DNA of 64,000 bases from Haloplanus sp. GDY1 (GCF_023703775.1 NZ_CP098514.1:2825998-2889997), one strand, 5' to 3'; shown: positions 25,237 through 35,412, counted from the first letter of the stretch. Made by a program: numbers and translations. The notes: generated from the letters alone by a model not told the origin.

Positions 25237-26148
25237 CTACTCCGCGGCGACGCCGAGCGTGGCGTCGAGACGCTCGCGGACCTCCGCCACCTGCTCGTCG
25301 TCGAGTTCGACCAGCGGCGGTCGGACCGCGTCGTCGTCGATGACGTCCCGTTCGACCAGCGCCGCCTTCGTGGTCGAGGCGAAGCCGTACTCGACCGACG
25401 TGTTGAAGATGGGGCCGACGTGGTTCACCTGGAGTTCGCGGGCGCGCTCGCGGTCCCCCGACGCGGCCGCGTCGATGGCGTCGGCCATCAGCCCGGGGAG
25501 GACGTTCGCCACCGCGTTGATCCCGCCGGTGGCGCCCATCGACACGCCGGGGACGAGCTGGCTGTCGAAGCCCTGGAACAGGTGGAAGTCGTCACCGGTC
25601 CGCCGGATGACCTCGATGAAGTGGGTGAGGTCGCCGCTCGTGTCCTTCATCCCCGCGAGGTCGGGGTGGTCGGCGACCGCCTCGACCAGGTCGGCGTCGA
25701 TGGACTGCCCGACACAGGAGGGGATGTTGTAGAGGATCACCGGGAGGTCGGTCTCCGCGAGGACCGCACGGACGAACCGCTCGTTGCCGCCCGGCCCGTT
25801 CTCGCCGTGGAAGTACGGGAGGACGACGAGGACGGCGTCGGCGCCGCAGTCGGCCGCGACGTCGATCCGTTCCAGGGTGCCGGCGACGCTCGACGACGCG
25901 GCGCCCGGGAGGACGGGCGCGCCGTCCGCCGCCTCGACGCTCGCCGAGACGACCGTCTCGTACTCGTCGAGGGTGAGGCTGGCGAACTCTCCGGTCGTCC
26001 CACAGGGGACGACCCCGTCCGCGCCGTTCGACAGGACGAACTCGGTGAGGTCGGCCACCGCGTCCGCGTCCACCGATCCGTTCGCGAACGGTGTGACCGT
26101 CGGGACGAGTGTGGTGCCGTACTCCGAGTCTGCGGGTGCAGTCGGCAT
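25237..26148 (-). CDS. dapA: DapA-family (dihydrodipicolinate synthase/N-acetylneuraminate lyase) aldolase
   Basis: 303 residues. The TIM-barrel class I aldolase features are present: GTTGEFASLTLDEY, the Tyr of VILYNIPSCVGQ, and the Schiff-base Lys in LAGMKDTSGDLTHF. 4-Hydroxy-tetrahydrodipicolinate synthase (lysine pathway) is the default reading. Paralogues acting on keto-deoxy-sugars share every motif visible here, and no other lysine genes are in the window. Confidence is high for the family and moderate for the substrate. Confidence 0.88.
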   Translation of the reverse strand: MPTAPADSEYGTTLVPTVTPFANGSVDADAVADLTEFVLSNGADGVVPCGTTGEFASLTLDEYETVVSASVEAADGAPVLPGAASSSVAGTLERIDVAADCGADAVLVVLPYFHGENGPGGNERFVRAVLAETDLPVILYNIPSCVGQSIDADLVEAVADHPDLAGMKDTSGDLTHFIEVIRRTGDDFHLFQGFDSQLVPGVSMGATGGINAVANVLPGLMADAIDAAASGDRERARELQVNHVGPIFNTSVEYGFASTTKAALVERDVIDDDAVRPPLVELDDEQVAEVRERLDATLGVAAE

Positions 26149-26173
26149 GGCCGGGCGTTCGACGTGCGGCTAG

Positions 26174-28525
26174 TTAGGCGTTCCCCTGTGGGTCGGGGTC
26201 GGCCGTCCGCTCACCGAACAGCGGCGCCAGTCGCTCGGCCACGCCGTCGAGGACGATCAGCGTCGGCGGGAGCGTCGCCAGCGCCGCCACCAGCGTCAGG
26301 AAGATGACGCCCACGGTCAGGTAGCCGAAGTCCCCCAGGATGGGGAACGGCGAGAGCGTCAGCGCCGAGAAGCCGAACACCGTCGTCATGCCCGAGACGG
26401 AGATGGCTTTCCCCACGCGGGTCGCGGCCGTCTCGACGGCGTCGAGGTTGCTCACGCCCGACTGGGCCTTCTCCTCGTAGTATCGCTCCATCACGATGAT
26501 GGTGTACTCGGCGCCGATGCCGACGCTCATGGCGCCGAGCGAGGCGCCGAGCGGCGACACCGGAATCGACAGCGCCGCCATGTAGAGGTTCTGCCAGCCG
26601 ATGACGAACACCATCGGGACCAGCGGCGCCACCGCCTTCACCAGGTTCCGGTAGTACGCCAGCAGCAGGCCGAAGACGAACAGGACACCCAGCCCCGTCG
26701 TCACGTTCCGGCTCTCGATCTGTTCGACGACCGACGGCGGCGTGATGGCGGCGGTCCCCGTGAGGGTCACGTCGACGCCCGGCGGCGGGTTGCTGAACCG
26801 GATCGTCTCGCGGACGTTCGAGATGAACGACAGCGTCTCGCCGGTCGTCATGTCCTGGGCGCCGACGACCGTGATGTGGGCGACGCCGTCGTTGTAATAC
26901 TGGGCGCGCTCCCGTTCGGGCACGTCGGCGAGGACGCGCTCGACACCCGCCTGCGTCGCGGGTATCTCGCCGCCGTTGTGTTCGGCGACGAGCGACGCCG
27001 GCGTGTCCACGCCCCGTATCAGCGGTGCGCCGACGGCCACCTGCTCGAACTGCTCCATCCACTCCAACACCGCCGGATGGGTGAGGTCGCTCCCCGTGAC
27101 GAGCACGTCGTACTGGACCGCGGTCCCGCCGCCGGTCACGGCGCGGAACTGCTGGAGGTCGACGTACGCCGGCAGGTCCTGCGGGACGAACTCCTCGGTG
27201 TCCGCCATCGTCTCGAGGCCCTGCCCGGCCTGGAAGCCCGCGCCCATCAGGAGGAGGGCGACCAGCAGGACGACCCCGGGGTTGGCCGCGAGCGTCCGCG
27301 AGACGCGTCCGAGCGTCCGGCCGAGCAGGCCGACCCGCTCGTCGTCGGCGTCGGGATCGGGGCCGTCGACCCCGCGGTCACCCTCGTTCGTCGAGCCGTC
27401 GTCGTCGGCCGTCCCGTCGCCGCCGGGCGGGCCGTCGACCCCGCCGTCCGCGAGTTCGCGGAGTCCCAGTTCGCCGAGTCCCCGCCGCCGGAACCGCGCG
27501 TAGAGCGTCAGGATCGGGAGCAGGACGATGATCCCCGCGAGGAACGTGAGCAGGACGCCGAAGATGGAGGTCTGGGCGAACCAGACGAACGCGGGCGTCC
27601 CGAGGGTCGAGATCCAGGTCGCGCCGAAGCCGAGCGCGGCGGCGAGCATCGCGACGAACACCGGCGGCCCGATCCCCGAGAGCGCCCGCGGGAGCGCCTC
27701 CTCCGGCGGCGCCGACTCCAGTTCCTCCTCGTAGCGCTCGTGGAACTGGACGGAGTAGTCGATGCCCAGCCCGATCAGGATGGGGAAGACGGAACTCGTC
27801 AGCGTCGAGTTGGGGATGCCCGCGTAGCCGATGGCGCCGAAGGTGTAGAGCACCCCGGTGAACACCGCGACGATGGGGAGGAGCCGCAGCCGAACCCCCC
27901 GGAAGAGGAAAAAGAGGGCGACGATCATCAGCCCCACCGCCAGGCCGAGCAACTGGTTGGTGCTCTGGCCGATGAGCTCCGACAGCTGGGCCGAGAAGGC
28001 CGCCGAGCCGGTGACGATCACGTCGACGCCGGCGGGGAAGCGCGCCCACTCCTCGGCCGCGAGCGCCTCCGTGTAGATCGGCCGCTCCTCGGGCTGTGTG
28101 AGTCCGGGTTCGAACACCACCTGCACGAACGCGACGTCCGGGGTGCCGAGGACGCGCTCGATCTTCGCCTCGGAGCCGGGGATCCGGCCGTACTCGGCTC
28201 GAACGGGATCGGCCGGGCTGGAGACGTAGGCCACGTTCTCGACCGCCGACATCCGGTCGTCGAACCTGGCGATCGCCCTGAGCGTCGCCGGCTCGGTCGT
28301 CTCCCCCCGGAGCAACACCGAGATCGATCCGCGGTCGAACGAGTCGGTGAACGTCTCGAGGGTCGGGTTGTCGCCGGTGAACGCCTGGTCGCCCGTGACG
28401 CTCGTGATCTGTGCGGCGCCCCCGAAGGCGGCGAAGAGCAACACCAGCGCGACCAGCAGCGTGGCGGCCGGGTGGGCCTGGATCTCGTTGCCGACCCGAC
28501 GGAACAGTTCGCGGAGCGCGTGCAT
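26174..28525 (-). CDS. MMPL/RND-family exporter
   Basis: 783 residues. Two repeats each have an N-terminal TM helix, a large extracytoplasmic loop and five further TM helices (first block about 170-350, second about 590-770). GIGLGIDYSVQFHERYEEEL and GIGAEYTIIVMERYYEE are the paired TM4 segments expected of MMPL-type RND proteins, which use proton flow to move lipids or hydrophobic molecules. An Asp/Gly-rich cytoplasmic linker joins the halves. About 55 bases separate it from the upstream CARDB/NEW3-like gene, so they are likely co-transcribed and may form one export or envelope system. Confidence 0.92.
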   Translation of the reverse strand: MHALRELFRRVGNEIQAHPAATLLVALVLLFAAFGGAAQITSVTGDQAFTGDNPTLETFTDSFDRGSISVLLRGETTEPATLRAIARFDDRMSAVENVAYVSSPADPVRAEYGRIPGSEAKIERVLGTPDVAFVQVVFEPGLTQPEERPIYTEALAAEEWARFPAGVDVIVTGSAAFSAQLSELIGQSTNQLLGLAVGLMIVALFFLFRGVRLRLLPIVAVFTGVLYTFGAIGYAGIPNSTLTSSVFPILIGLGIDYSVQFHERYEEELESAPPEEALPRALSGIGPPVFVAMLAAALGFGATWISTLGTPAFVWFAQTSIFGVLLTFLAGIIVLLPILTLYARFRRRGLGELGLRELADGGVDGPPGGDGTADDDGSTNEGDRGVDGPDPDADDERVGLLGRTLGRVSRTLAANPGVVLLVALLLMGAGFQAGQGLETMADTEEFVPQDLPAYVDLQQFRAVTGGGTAVQYDVLVTGSDLTHPAVLEWMEQFEQVAVGAPLIRGVDTPASLVAEHNGGEIPATQAGVERVLADVPERERAQYYNDGVAHITVVGAQDMTTGETLSFISNVRETIRFSNPPPGVDVTLTGTAAITPPSVVEQIESRNVTTGLGVLFVFGLLLAYYRNLVKAVAPLVPMVFVIGWQNLYMAALSIPVSPLGASLGAMSVGIGAEYTIIVMERYYEEKAQSGVSNLDAVETAATRVGKAISVSGMTTVFGFSALTLSPFPILGDFGYLTVGVIFLTLVAALATLPPTLIVLDGVAERLAPLFGERTADPDPQGNA

Positions 28526-28580
28526 CAGTCCACCCCCGGCTGTCGACGGTGGCTCGCGCTCGCGACCGCCGACGGCTCGG

Positions 28581-30209
28581 TCATCGTCGCCGGTACCACA
28601 GGCCGCCGCCGATCACGAGGAGTAGGATCACGCCCGCCGCGATGGGCAGCACGGGCGGCCCACCCGAGGACTCCTCGACGCCGACGCCGATGGGCATCCC
28701 CTCGGTGAACTCCGTGTCGCCGTCCTGCTCGTCGTACCGGACCTCGATGGACGCGGCGTACTCCTTGGGGAGGGCGTCGCTCGTCGCGCTGATCCGGAAG
28801 GTGGCCGTCGCCGTCTCGCCGGGCTCCATCCGTCCCAGGAAGGCCCCGTCGTCGGAGGTGGAGAGCGGATCGCTCGTGAACAGCCGCGCGTTGGCCGCCG
28901 AGATGGGGCTGTCGCCGAGGTACTCCACGTCCGCGCTGAGCTGTGCCGTCCCGCCGGGGGTCACCGTCGTCGAGACGTTCGTCACCCTGAACGCGTCGCG
29001 CTCGGGCTCGATGGTCACCGTCTTCCGCAGCGGGTTCGCCGTCGTCAGCACGTCGCCGTCGGCGTTCTCGTACTCCACCGCGAACGCGAAGGAGTTCGTC
29101 CCGGGTTCGGCGTCGCCGGCGACGGCGGTGGTGAAGCTCACGGCCGCCGACTCGCCCGGATCGAGATCACCGACCGCCGTCTCGCCGTTCGTCGGCGTCA
29201 CCGTCTCGCTGCCGCTCATCCGGACCACGACGTTCCGGGCGACCGCGGGACCCGTGTTGACCACCTCGCCCGTGATCCGCGCCTCGGACTCGTCGACTCG
29301 GAAGCGCTCGGTCCGCAGGTTCTCGATGGCGAAGCTCCGCTCCGGCCGGACCCGCACTCCCGTCGTCAGCGTGTCCGACGCCGCCGCGATGTCGTTCTCG
29401 TCACGGTAGGAGACCACGGCGTCGACCGGGTAGGTCCCCGGCGAGAGGTCGTCGGTCGCGCCCACCTGCACCGACACCCGGCGCGTCTCGCCCGGGGCGA
29501 GCGACTCCACGAACACGCCGTTCGTCGGTGACGGGTTGGCCGGACTCCCGAAGTAGAGCCCCGACGCCTTCGACGTCAGTTGGACCGTCGCGTTCCGCGC
29601 CGTCTGTGCGCCGACGTTCTCGATGGTGAAGGAGAGCGACCCCGTGTCGCCCGCGAACAGTTCGTTCTCCCCTTCGGAGACGATCCCGAACTCGGAGCGC
29701 TCCTCGATGTGGATCGTCAGGTCGACCGTCCGCTCCTTGTCGAGCCAGACGTACTCGATCTCGGAGGGACCCGAACTGGTCTGGTCGAAGATCACCGCGC
29801 GGGCGTGTCGGTACGTGACCTCGACCGGGACGGTGTAGGTGCCCGGTTCGGCGTCGCCGATCTCCAGGTCGAAGCCGAACTCGGCGGCGCCGCCCGGCCC
29901 GAGACTCCCGGTCGTCACGGTGCCCGTGTTCACCTCGATGGGCGCGTCGATCCGCCGGTCGAGTACGTCCACCTGGACGCTCCGTGCGGTCTGTACCTGG
30001 TCCTCGAACCGGCCGACGCCTCCGTCGTCGATCTTCCCGTCGTTGGTGGCGACGACCGTGAGCCTGGCCTCCTCGTTCGCCCTGAACGTGTCGTCGGCGA
30101 CGCTGAAACTCAGCTCCGGGTTCCCGGTGACGACGGTCGACGCGACGGCGGGGACGACCGGCGCGACCAGCAACAGACCGACGACCGCCAGAACCGTGAT
30201 CCGCCTCAT
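28581..30209 (-). CDS. secreted CARDB/NEW3-like surface protein, partner of the RND exporter
   Basis: 542 residues. There is an N-terminal signal peptide (ITVLAVVGLLLVAPVVPAVA), then four to five repeated Ig-like beta domains with phrases such as GAQTARNATVQL, LAPGETRRVSVQV and GDLDPGESAAVSF. A C-terminal TM helix (about 520-538) with an RRR cap ends the chain. This COG1361/NEW3-CARDB pattern is common in archaeal envelope proteins encoded beside MMPL transporters. The domain probably sits outside the membrane and may help the exporter or the S-layer. GGTGG before the ATG could be a ribosome site. Confidence 0.85.
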   Translation of the reverse strand: MRRITVLAVVGLLLVAPVVPAVASTVVTGNPELSFSVADDTFRANEEARLTVVATNDGKIDDGGVGRFEDQVQTARSVQVDVLDRRIDAPIEVNTGTVTTGSLGPGGAAEFGFDLEIGDAEPGTYTVPVEVTYRHARAVIFDQTSSGPSEIEYVWLDKERTVDLTIHIEERSEFGIVSEGENELFAGDTGSLSFTIENVGAQTARNATVQLTSKASGLYFGSPANPSPTNGVFVESLAPGETRRVSVQVGATDDLSPGTYPVDAVVSYRDENDIAAASDTLTTGVRVRPERSFAIENLRTERFRVDESEARITGEVVNTGPAVARNVVVRMSGSETVTPTNGETAVGDLDPGESAAVSFTTAVAGDAEPGTNSFAFAVEYENADGDVLTTANPLRKTVTIEPERDAFRVTNVSTTVTPGGTAQLSADVEYLGDSPISAANARLFTSDPLSTSDDGAFLGRMEPGETATATFRISATSDALPKEYAASIEVRYDEQDGDTEFTEGMPIGVGVEESSGGPPVLPIAAGVILLLVIGGGLWYRRR

Positions 30210-30333
30210 GGTGCCACCTTCGGTCGGCCGATGATAACGATGACGATCCGAGGTATCAAACTCAAACGAAATTGAACGTTAGAACCGTTTTTCGCGGGGG
30301 ACCGCCGCCGTCGACCCGCTCCGTGCGTCTCGG

Positions 30334-31410
30334 TCAGTAGGAGAACCTGACCACTCGGTCAGCGTCGCCATCGACGAGTTTCAGCGACTCGTGATCGTTG
30401 TCCAGCACCGGGGTCGACGCTCCCCAGTAGACGTGTCCCTCCCGGTCCCGTCCCGCCCCGACGTGGAGGACGAGTTCCGTCCCCGGCCGAAGCTCCCGGC
30501 CGTCGAAGAAGAAGTAGGTGTGGCCGTCGCCGTCGACGAGATACCAGTTCGAGAGGTCGACCGTCTCCGGGCCGGTGTTCTCGATGACGACGTACTCCTC
30601 GGTCAGGGACGCGCCGTCGTCGCCGGGCGGGTTCGGGTGGACGGCGGCGATGCGGACGTTCGGGACGTTCGACTCGCGGAGGGGGCGGTCCGGCGCGACG
30701 ACCGAACACGACCAGAGGCCCCGGTCGGCGCTCCGGGCGGCCCGCTCGGCGTCCGCGTATCGGCCGCCCCTCGCCCGAGCGTGCCCCCGATCCACCATCC
30801 GCCGGTTGATCGACTGCCCGTCGACGGTCACGACGGCGGCGTCGACGCCGTCGGCCCGCTCGACGGGGTCGACGGTCACCGACGTCCCGACGAGGTCGGT
30901 CCGCAGCGACACCAGCGCCCGCCGTCCGTGGTCTGCGAGGCACGTCCGTCCCCGACTCCCCGTCAGCACGCCGTCGAACTGTCGGGGGTCGTCGCCGTCG
31001 ACGCCCGGCGCGTCGACGCCGGCCAGCCGGACCGTCCGCCGCGCCCCCGCGGCCGTTCGGTACGTGAGCCAGTCGCCCGCCGACGCGCCGACGACGGTGG
31101 CGGTCACCGTGTCGTTCGCCGCATCGGTCGTCGCGTCGGTCGCCGCCGCCGTTCGCGTCGCCGCCCGCTCCGCGTCGCCCGTCGCGGCGGCCGTCGCCGG
31201 CGACCGGTCGCCGACGGCCGTCGCCCCGTCGGCCGTCCGAGCGTCGGACCCCACCGGCCCCGCGCCCGCCAGGACGCCCCCGACGGCCAGCAGGGCCACC
31301 GCACCCACGAGCGCCGCGCGGTGGTCGACGGCGTCGACGCTGGCGAGGGCGTACGCGCCCCCCGCGAGGACGAGTGCGAGGCCGAGAGCGACCGCGGCGA
31401 GCGGGAGCAT
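30334..31410 (-). CDS. secreted/membrane thermonuclease-like plus lamin-tail domain protein
   Basis: 358 residues. Two N-terminal TM helices (about 4-24 and 33-52) are followed by an Ala/Thr-rich linker. A staphylococcal-nuclease-like domain (about 115-240: RRTVRLAGVDAP, INRRMVDRGHARARGG, SADRGLWSC) comes next, then a C-terminal lamin-tail domain (about 255-355: NVRIAAVHPNPPGDD, EEYVVIENTGPETVDLSNW). The two Arg positions expected of the nuclease site are visible, but the usual catalytic Glu after VDAP is not obvious, so activity is uncertain. It probably binds or degrades DNA outside the cell. Confidence 0.83.
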   Translation of the reverse strand: MLPLAAVALGLALVLAGGAYALASVDAVDHRAALVGAVALLAVGGVLAGAGPVGSDARTADGATAVGDRSPATAAATGDAERAATRTAAATDATTDAANDTVTATVVGASAGDWLTYRTAAGARRTVRLAGVDAPGVDGDDPRQFDGVLTGSRGRTCLADHGRRALVSLRTDLVGTSVTVDPVERADGVDAAVVTVDGQSINRRMVDRGHARARGGRYADAERAARSADRGLWSCSVVAPDRPLRESNVPNVRIAAVHPNPPGDDGASLTEEYVVIENTGPETVDLSNWYLVDGDGHTYFFFDGRELRPGTELVLHVGAGRDREGHVYWGASTPVLDNDHESLKLVDGDADRVVRFSY

Positions 31411-31440
31411 TGGACACCGAATCGGGGATGCCGAACCGAC

Positions 31441-33036
31441 TTAACTATTCGCCCGGACCTCGCCGCGCGCTTGCCCCACGACCCGGCCGTCGTCGACGAT
31501 CCGAACCGTGATCGACTGGCGCGTCTCGGCCGCCGGCAGGTCGAACGTCGCCGAGAGTCGCCGGTCGGCGTCGACCCGCGTGGACTGCCGGAAGAGGAAG
31601 CTGTTCGGCGCCGATCCGGAGACTTCGACCACCACCTCGGTGGTCGGGGCGAGCGTCGTCTCGACGCGGACGGTCCGCTCGCCGCTCGCGACGACGAAGG
31701 GGTCTTCGGGCGCCGGGTCGACGAGCGTCGCCCGCCGTTCGGTGATCGTCACGCTCGTGGCGGCGGCCCGGGTTTCGGTCCCCAGCGGACTCGCGCCCCA
31801 CCGGATCAGACCCACGGTGTAGCGCTCGCCCGCGGTCAGCCCGGTCGTGTTCACCAGCGCGTACAGGCGGTCGCCGTCGTAGTGGTACTCGACGGCCGCG
31901 AGCGGATCGACGACCGTCCGGTCGCCGTCGGCGGCCAGCCCCAGGTCGATCCCGTAGCCGAGGGTGCCGCGACCCGCCATCCCGTACACCACCCGTCCGT
32001 CGGTTTCGACCGTCTCGCCGACCGTCGCGCGCACCCCGTAGGTTCCCGCCTCACCGGGGTTCGTCGCGCGGTACCGCAGGAGCAGCGTCTCGTTCGCCGC
32101 CATCGTCGCCTCGGTGTCGAGGCGGAGCGTGAGCGAGCGCTCCGTGGCGTCGACGCCGGCTATCGCGGGCCGGAGGTCGGTCTCGACGATGCCGTCGCCG
32201 TCCCGGTCGACGCCGAGGTGACGCACGCGCTCGGCGTCGAAGCGCTCCAGGGACTGGGGCGCGGTGTCGCCGTACTCGACGGTGATCGAGTCGGGCGTGA
32301 CCGTCCGGTCGGCGTCGACGCTGACGGTGTGGGTCGTCGACGCCCCGGGCGTGCTGTCGGTCGGGTACACGAGGTTCTCGCCGGGTGGCTGCGTCGACGA
32401 GAGGACGCCGCCCAGGCCGCTGGCGTTGACCGCGACGACCGCGTGATCACCGGTCGCGACCCGTCCCGTCTCGAACCGTGGCGTCCCGGGCACCGCGCTC
32501 GCCGCGCCCGGTTCGAGGCGGTCGCGCGGGACCGTCGCCGCCGTCGCCGAGCCGATCCGTCCCGGGTTCACGACGAGCGACGCGGACGTGCTGTCGCCCC
32601 CCGCCACGGCGACGAGGTTGTATCGGCCCGTCGGCAGCGGGCCGGCGAGGCGGTCCGTTCGCCGCCTGACCGACGTGAGGCGGTCGCCCGACTCGACGGC
32701 GTACGCCGCCGATTCGTCGGCCGTCCAGCCGGCCTGGAAGGTGTCGAGCGTCACCGTGACGTGGCCGTCGTCGTTCGCGTCGACGGCCCGGATCCGGGCG
32801 TCGTAGTTCCCGTCCGGCGCCCGCACCATGAGCGTCACCCGATCCCGGTCGCCGACCTGCATCGACAGTCGGGCGAGGTCGCCGCGCTGCTCGGTCGTGA
32901 CGGCGCTCTCGAACTGGAGGTCGTCGGCGTCCTGTGCCGTGACCACGCCCCCGACTCCCGATGTGAGCAGGAGAACGACGACCGCCAGGGTGATCCGGCG
33001 GCTGTGCCGCCTTCGTGGTTGCGACTGCCTCCCCAT
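31441..33036 (-). CDS. secreted beta-domain surface protein
   Basis: 531 residues. A basic N-terminus and hydrophobic core (ITLAVVVLLLTSGVGGVVTA) form a signal peptide. The rest is Thr/Val/Asp-rich with repeated beta segments, resembling BGTF-type haloarchaeal surface proteins (GDLARLSMQVGDRDRVTLMV, ITVRIVDDGRVVG). No C-terminal anchor is seen, so it may be released or held by the S-layer. An ATACTTAG element lies about 28 bases before the ATG, consistent with a leaderless transcript. Function unknown. Confidence 0.78.
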   Translation of the reverse strand: MGRQSQPRRRHSRRITLAVVVLLLTSGVGGVVTAQDADDLQFESAVTTEQRGDLARLSMQVGDRDRVTLMVRAPDGNYDARIRAVDANDDGHVTVTLDTFQAGWTADESAAYAVESGDRLTSVRRRTDRLAGPLPTGRYNLVAVAGGDSTSASLVVNPGRIGSATAATVPRDRLEPGAASAVPGTPRFETGRVATGDHAVVAVNASGLGGVLSSTQPPGENLVYPTDSTPGASTTHTVSVDADRTVTPDSITVEYGDTAPQSLERFDAERVRHLGVDRDGDGIVETDLRPAIAGVDATERSLTLRLDTEATMAANETLLLRYRATNPGEAGTYGVRATVGETVETDGRVVYGMAGRGTLGYGIDLGLAADGDRTVVDPLAAVEYHYDGDRLYALVNTTGLTAGERYTVGLIRWGASPLGTETRAAATSVTITERRATLVDPAPEDPFVVASGERTVRVETTLAPTTEVVVEVSGSAPNSFLFRQSTRVDADRRLSATFDLPAAETRQSITVRIVDDGRVVGQARGEVRANS

Positions 33037-33078
33037 CGTGGAACTGTACCCCGCTGCCGGCTAAGTATCTTGTGGGGA

Positions 33079-33669
33079 TTACAGGTAGCGAACCCGCCGA
33101 ACGGAGAGTTCGAGGTCGAACCGTTCGACCGCGGTCGAGTTCTCCGCCCGGCCGTCGCGCTCGAACCGCGTCTCGCCGCGAACCCGGTCGGTTTCGTCGG
33201 GCTGGAGCCCCTCCCGTGCCTCGTCGCTTCCCTCGTCGCCACCGGGGTCGAACACGAACCGAGGGTAGGCGGTGGCGACGACGCGGGAGAGCTCCTCGTG
33301 GTCGTATCGGACGTCGACCCGGAACTCGACGTCCCTGACCGTCCGGCGGCCGACGTTCTCCACGTCGAACCGGTAGGTCACGAGCGCGAACTTCTCCAGT
33401 TGGCTCCGGTCGACGGTCAGCAGGCGGTTTCGCACCTCGATGCGGTCGCTCGGGAGCGGCGCGGCGGTCGCGGTGGGCCTCGCCGTCGGCGCGGGTCGGT
33501 CCGTCGGCGCGGGCCGCGCCGTCGGCGTCGCCGTGGCCGTCGAGTCGGCGCCGGCCGTCGGCGTCGTCGTCTCCGGTTCGATGAACAGCCCCGAACAGCC
33601 GGCCAGCGACGCCAGCAACCCGACCCCCGCGCCGAGGAGCGTGCGCCGTCCGACACGGTCGTCGACCAT
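33079..33669 (-). CDS. Tat-type lipoprotein with Thr/Pro linker
   Basis: About 196 residues. The N-terminus GRRTLLGAGVGLLASLAGCSG combines a twin-Arg start with a lipobox (LAGC), so the mature protein should be lipid-anchored on the outer face. A low-complexity Thr/Pro/Ala linker (about 30-75) precedes a beta domain (ALVTYRFDVENVGRRTVRDV). The ATG at 33669 is preferred over 33681 because a GGTTTAATTC element lies 28 bases before it. Function unknown; it belongs to a run of envelope genes. Confidence 0.78.
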   Translation of the reverse strand: MVDDRVGRRTLLGAGVGLLASLAGCSGLFIEPETTTPTAGADSTATATPTARPAPTDRPAPTARPTATAAPLPSDRIEVRNRLLTVDRSQLEKFALVTYRFDVENVGRRTVRDVEFRVDVRYDHEELSRVVATAYPRFVFDPGGDEGSDEAREGLQPDETDRVRGETRFERDGRAENSTAVERFDLELSVRRVRYL

Positions 33670-33759
33670 CGGGGCGGACATCGGTGCCGACCGAATTAAA
33701 CCCCTTGGGGTGCGGTCGGTCGGTGAAACGCTTTTCGTCGCCGGCGCCTACGTCGAGGT

Positions 33760-34446
33760 ATGAGTTACGAGGCGGTCCTGTTCGACAACGACGGCGTCCT
33801 CGTGGAACCGATGGGGAAGTCGGTCCTCCGGCGAGCCACGTGGGAGGCCTTCGACGCCCTCGGCGTCCCCGACCCGGACCCGGACGACGTGGACCGACTC
33901 GCCATCGGCGTCACGCCCGACGTCCTCTCGACGGTGTGTGCGCGCTACGACCTCGACCCTGAGCGGTTCTGGCGCGCCCGCGACTACCACTCCTCGCACG
34001 CCCAGCGGGCGGAACTCCGTGCCGGGCGTGCCACCCTCTACGACGACTTCGACGCCGTCCGCGAAATCGACGCGCCTCGCGGCATCGTCAGTTCGAACCA
34101 GCAGGACACCGTCGAGTTCATGCACGACTTCTTCGCCACCCGCGACCTCTTCCGGACGGCCTACGGCCGCGCCCCGACGATCCGGAGCCTGGACCGCAAG
34201 AAACCCGAACCCTACTACCTCCGCCGGGCGCTCGCCGACCTGGACGTCGAGTCGGCGCTCTTCGTCGGCGACAGCGAGTCCGACGTGCTCGCGGCGCGGG
34301 CCGCCGGCCTGGACGCCGCCTTCCTCCGTCGCCCCCACCGCGAGTCGTACGACCTCTCGGTCAGCCCCACCTACGAACTCGACGGCCTGACCGATCTGCT
34401 GGACGTCGACGGCGTGCCGACGCGCGAGGCCACGGTGAGCGACTGA
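33760..34446 (+). CDS. HAD-superfamily hydrolase
   Basis: 228 residues. Motif I is [10 protein letters not shown] (nucleophile Asp9 and Asp11), motif II GIVSSN, motif III Lys in RKKPEPYYL, and motif [14 protein letters not shown]. The cap insertion lies after motif I, as in phosphoglycolate-phosphatase-like enzymes. It should hydrolyse a small phosphomonoester; the substrate is not identifiable. It is divergent from the lipoprotein gene and followed 67 bases later by msrB. Confidence 0.9.
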   Translation: MSYEAVLFDNDGVLVEPMGKSVLRRATWEAFDALGVPDPDPDDVDRLAIGVTPDVLSTVCARYDLDPERFWRARDYHSSHAQRAELRAGRATLYDDFDAVREIDAPRGIVSSNQQDTVEFMHDFFATRDLFRTAYGRAPTIRSLDRKKPEPYYLRRALADLDVESALFVGDSESDVLAARAAGLDAAFLRRPHRESYDLSVSPTYELDGLTDLLDVDGVPTREATVSD

Positions 34447-34513
34447 CGACGCCAACGGGAGCGCCGACGACGCGCGCCGCCGAGGCTATGGGCGTGGAAC
34501 GCCTACCGCCCCC

Positions 34514-34924
34514 ATGAGCGAGAACGAGTCCGACCGATCCCTGGCCGACCTCTCCGACGAGGAGTGGCGCGAGCGACTGACCGACGAGGAGTATCACATC
34601 CTGCGCGAACGCGGCACCGAACCCAAGTTCAGCGGCGACCACCTCGACCGGACGGCCGACGGCACCTACACCTGCGCCGGCTGTGGGGCGGTCCTGTTCG
34701 ACGCCGACACCAAGTTCGGCTCGGGAACGGGGTGGCCGAGTTTCTACGACGCCGTCGAGGGCGCCGTGGAACTGGAGACGGACACCCGTCACGGCATGAC
34801 CCGGACCGAGGTGCTGTGTTCGCGGTGTGGCGGCCACCTCGGTCACGTCTTCGAGGACGGCCCCGATCCGACCGGCGAGCGCTACTGCATCAACTCCGTC
34901 GCCCTCGACTTCGACCCCGATTAA
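34514..34924 (+). CDS. msrB: peptide-methionine (R)-S-oxide reductase
   Basis: 136 residues. The MsrB fold is evident: two zinc CxxC pairs ([24 protein letters not shown]), [15 protein letters not shown], and the catalytic Cys in [12 protein letters not shown] near the C-terminus. It repairs methionine-R-sulfoxide in proteins. The 3' end overlaps the convergent universal stress gene by 4 bases. Confidence 0.95.
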   Translation: MSENESDRSLADLSDEEWRERLTDEEYHILRERGTEPKFSGDHLDRTADGTYTCAGCGAVLFDADTKFGSGTGWPSFYDAVEGAVELETDTRHGMTRTEVLCSRCGGHLGHVFEDGPDPTGERYCINSVALDFDPD

Positions 34925-35355
34925 CCCTGTCCGGCGATGTTGACGGTGAGTACGGGGGCGTCGGACACCGTCACGACCTTCTGGGAGACGCTGCCGAGCA
35001 TGTTCTGCTGGTAGTCGGCGCCGTGGGTCCCCATGACGACGAGGTCGATCCCCGCCTCGTCGGCGTAGGCGAGCACCTGGTCGGCGGGGTCGCCCTTGCG
35101 GATCTCCGTCCGGACGGTGAGCCCTTCGCCTTCGAGTTGTCCCGCCACGGACGTGGTGGCGGCCTCGCCCTCCGCCCGCAGTTCGTCCACCACGTCGGCC
35201 TTCATGCCGTCCTGCAGCGTCAGGAACGAGCGGTCGTCGATCACGTAGAGCACGTGTACGGTGGCGTCGCGTCCCGACGCGATGTCGGCGGCGTGGTCGA
35301 CCACCGCGTCCATCGACTCGCTCCCGTCCGTCGGCACCAGGATGTCCTCGTACAT
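34921..35355 (-). CDS. universal stress protein (UspA family)
   Basis: About 144 residues from the ATG at 35355 ([15 protein letters not shown]). The family ATP-binding pattern G-x2-G-x9-G-(S/T) is present ([21 protein letters not shown]), so it is probably an ATP-binding Usp. The ATG 33 bases upstream would add a basic tail that the family lacks. It is convergent with msrB. Confidence 0.92.
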   Translation of the reverse strand: MYEDILVPTDGSESMDAVVDHAADIASGRDATVHVLYVIDDRSFLTLQDGMKADVVDELRAEGEAATTSVAGQLEGEGLTVRTEIRKGDPADQVLAYADEAGIDLVVMGTHGADYQQNMLGSVSQKVVTVSDAPVLTVNIAGQG

Positions 35356-35412
35356 CGGTACCGGTCGATTCCGTGCGTACACTCTCACCCTTTTCGGTTC
35401 CGCGCTCGATGC

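Noticed and set aside
30391-33699. A 1,100-codon plus-strand open frame over the envelope genes
   Set aside because: It is antisense to four minus-strand genes with signal peptides and domain motifs, and its own composition is Arg/Val/Asp noise.
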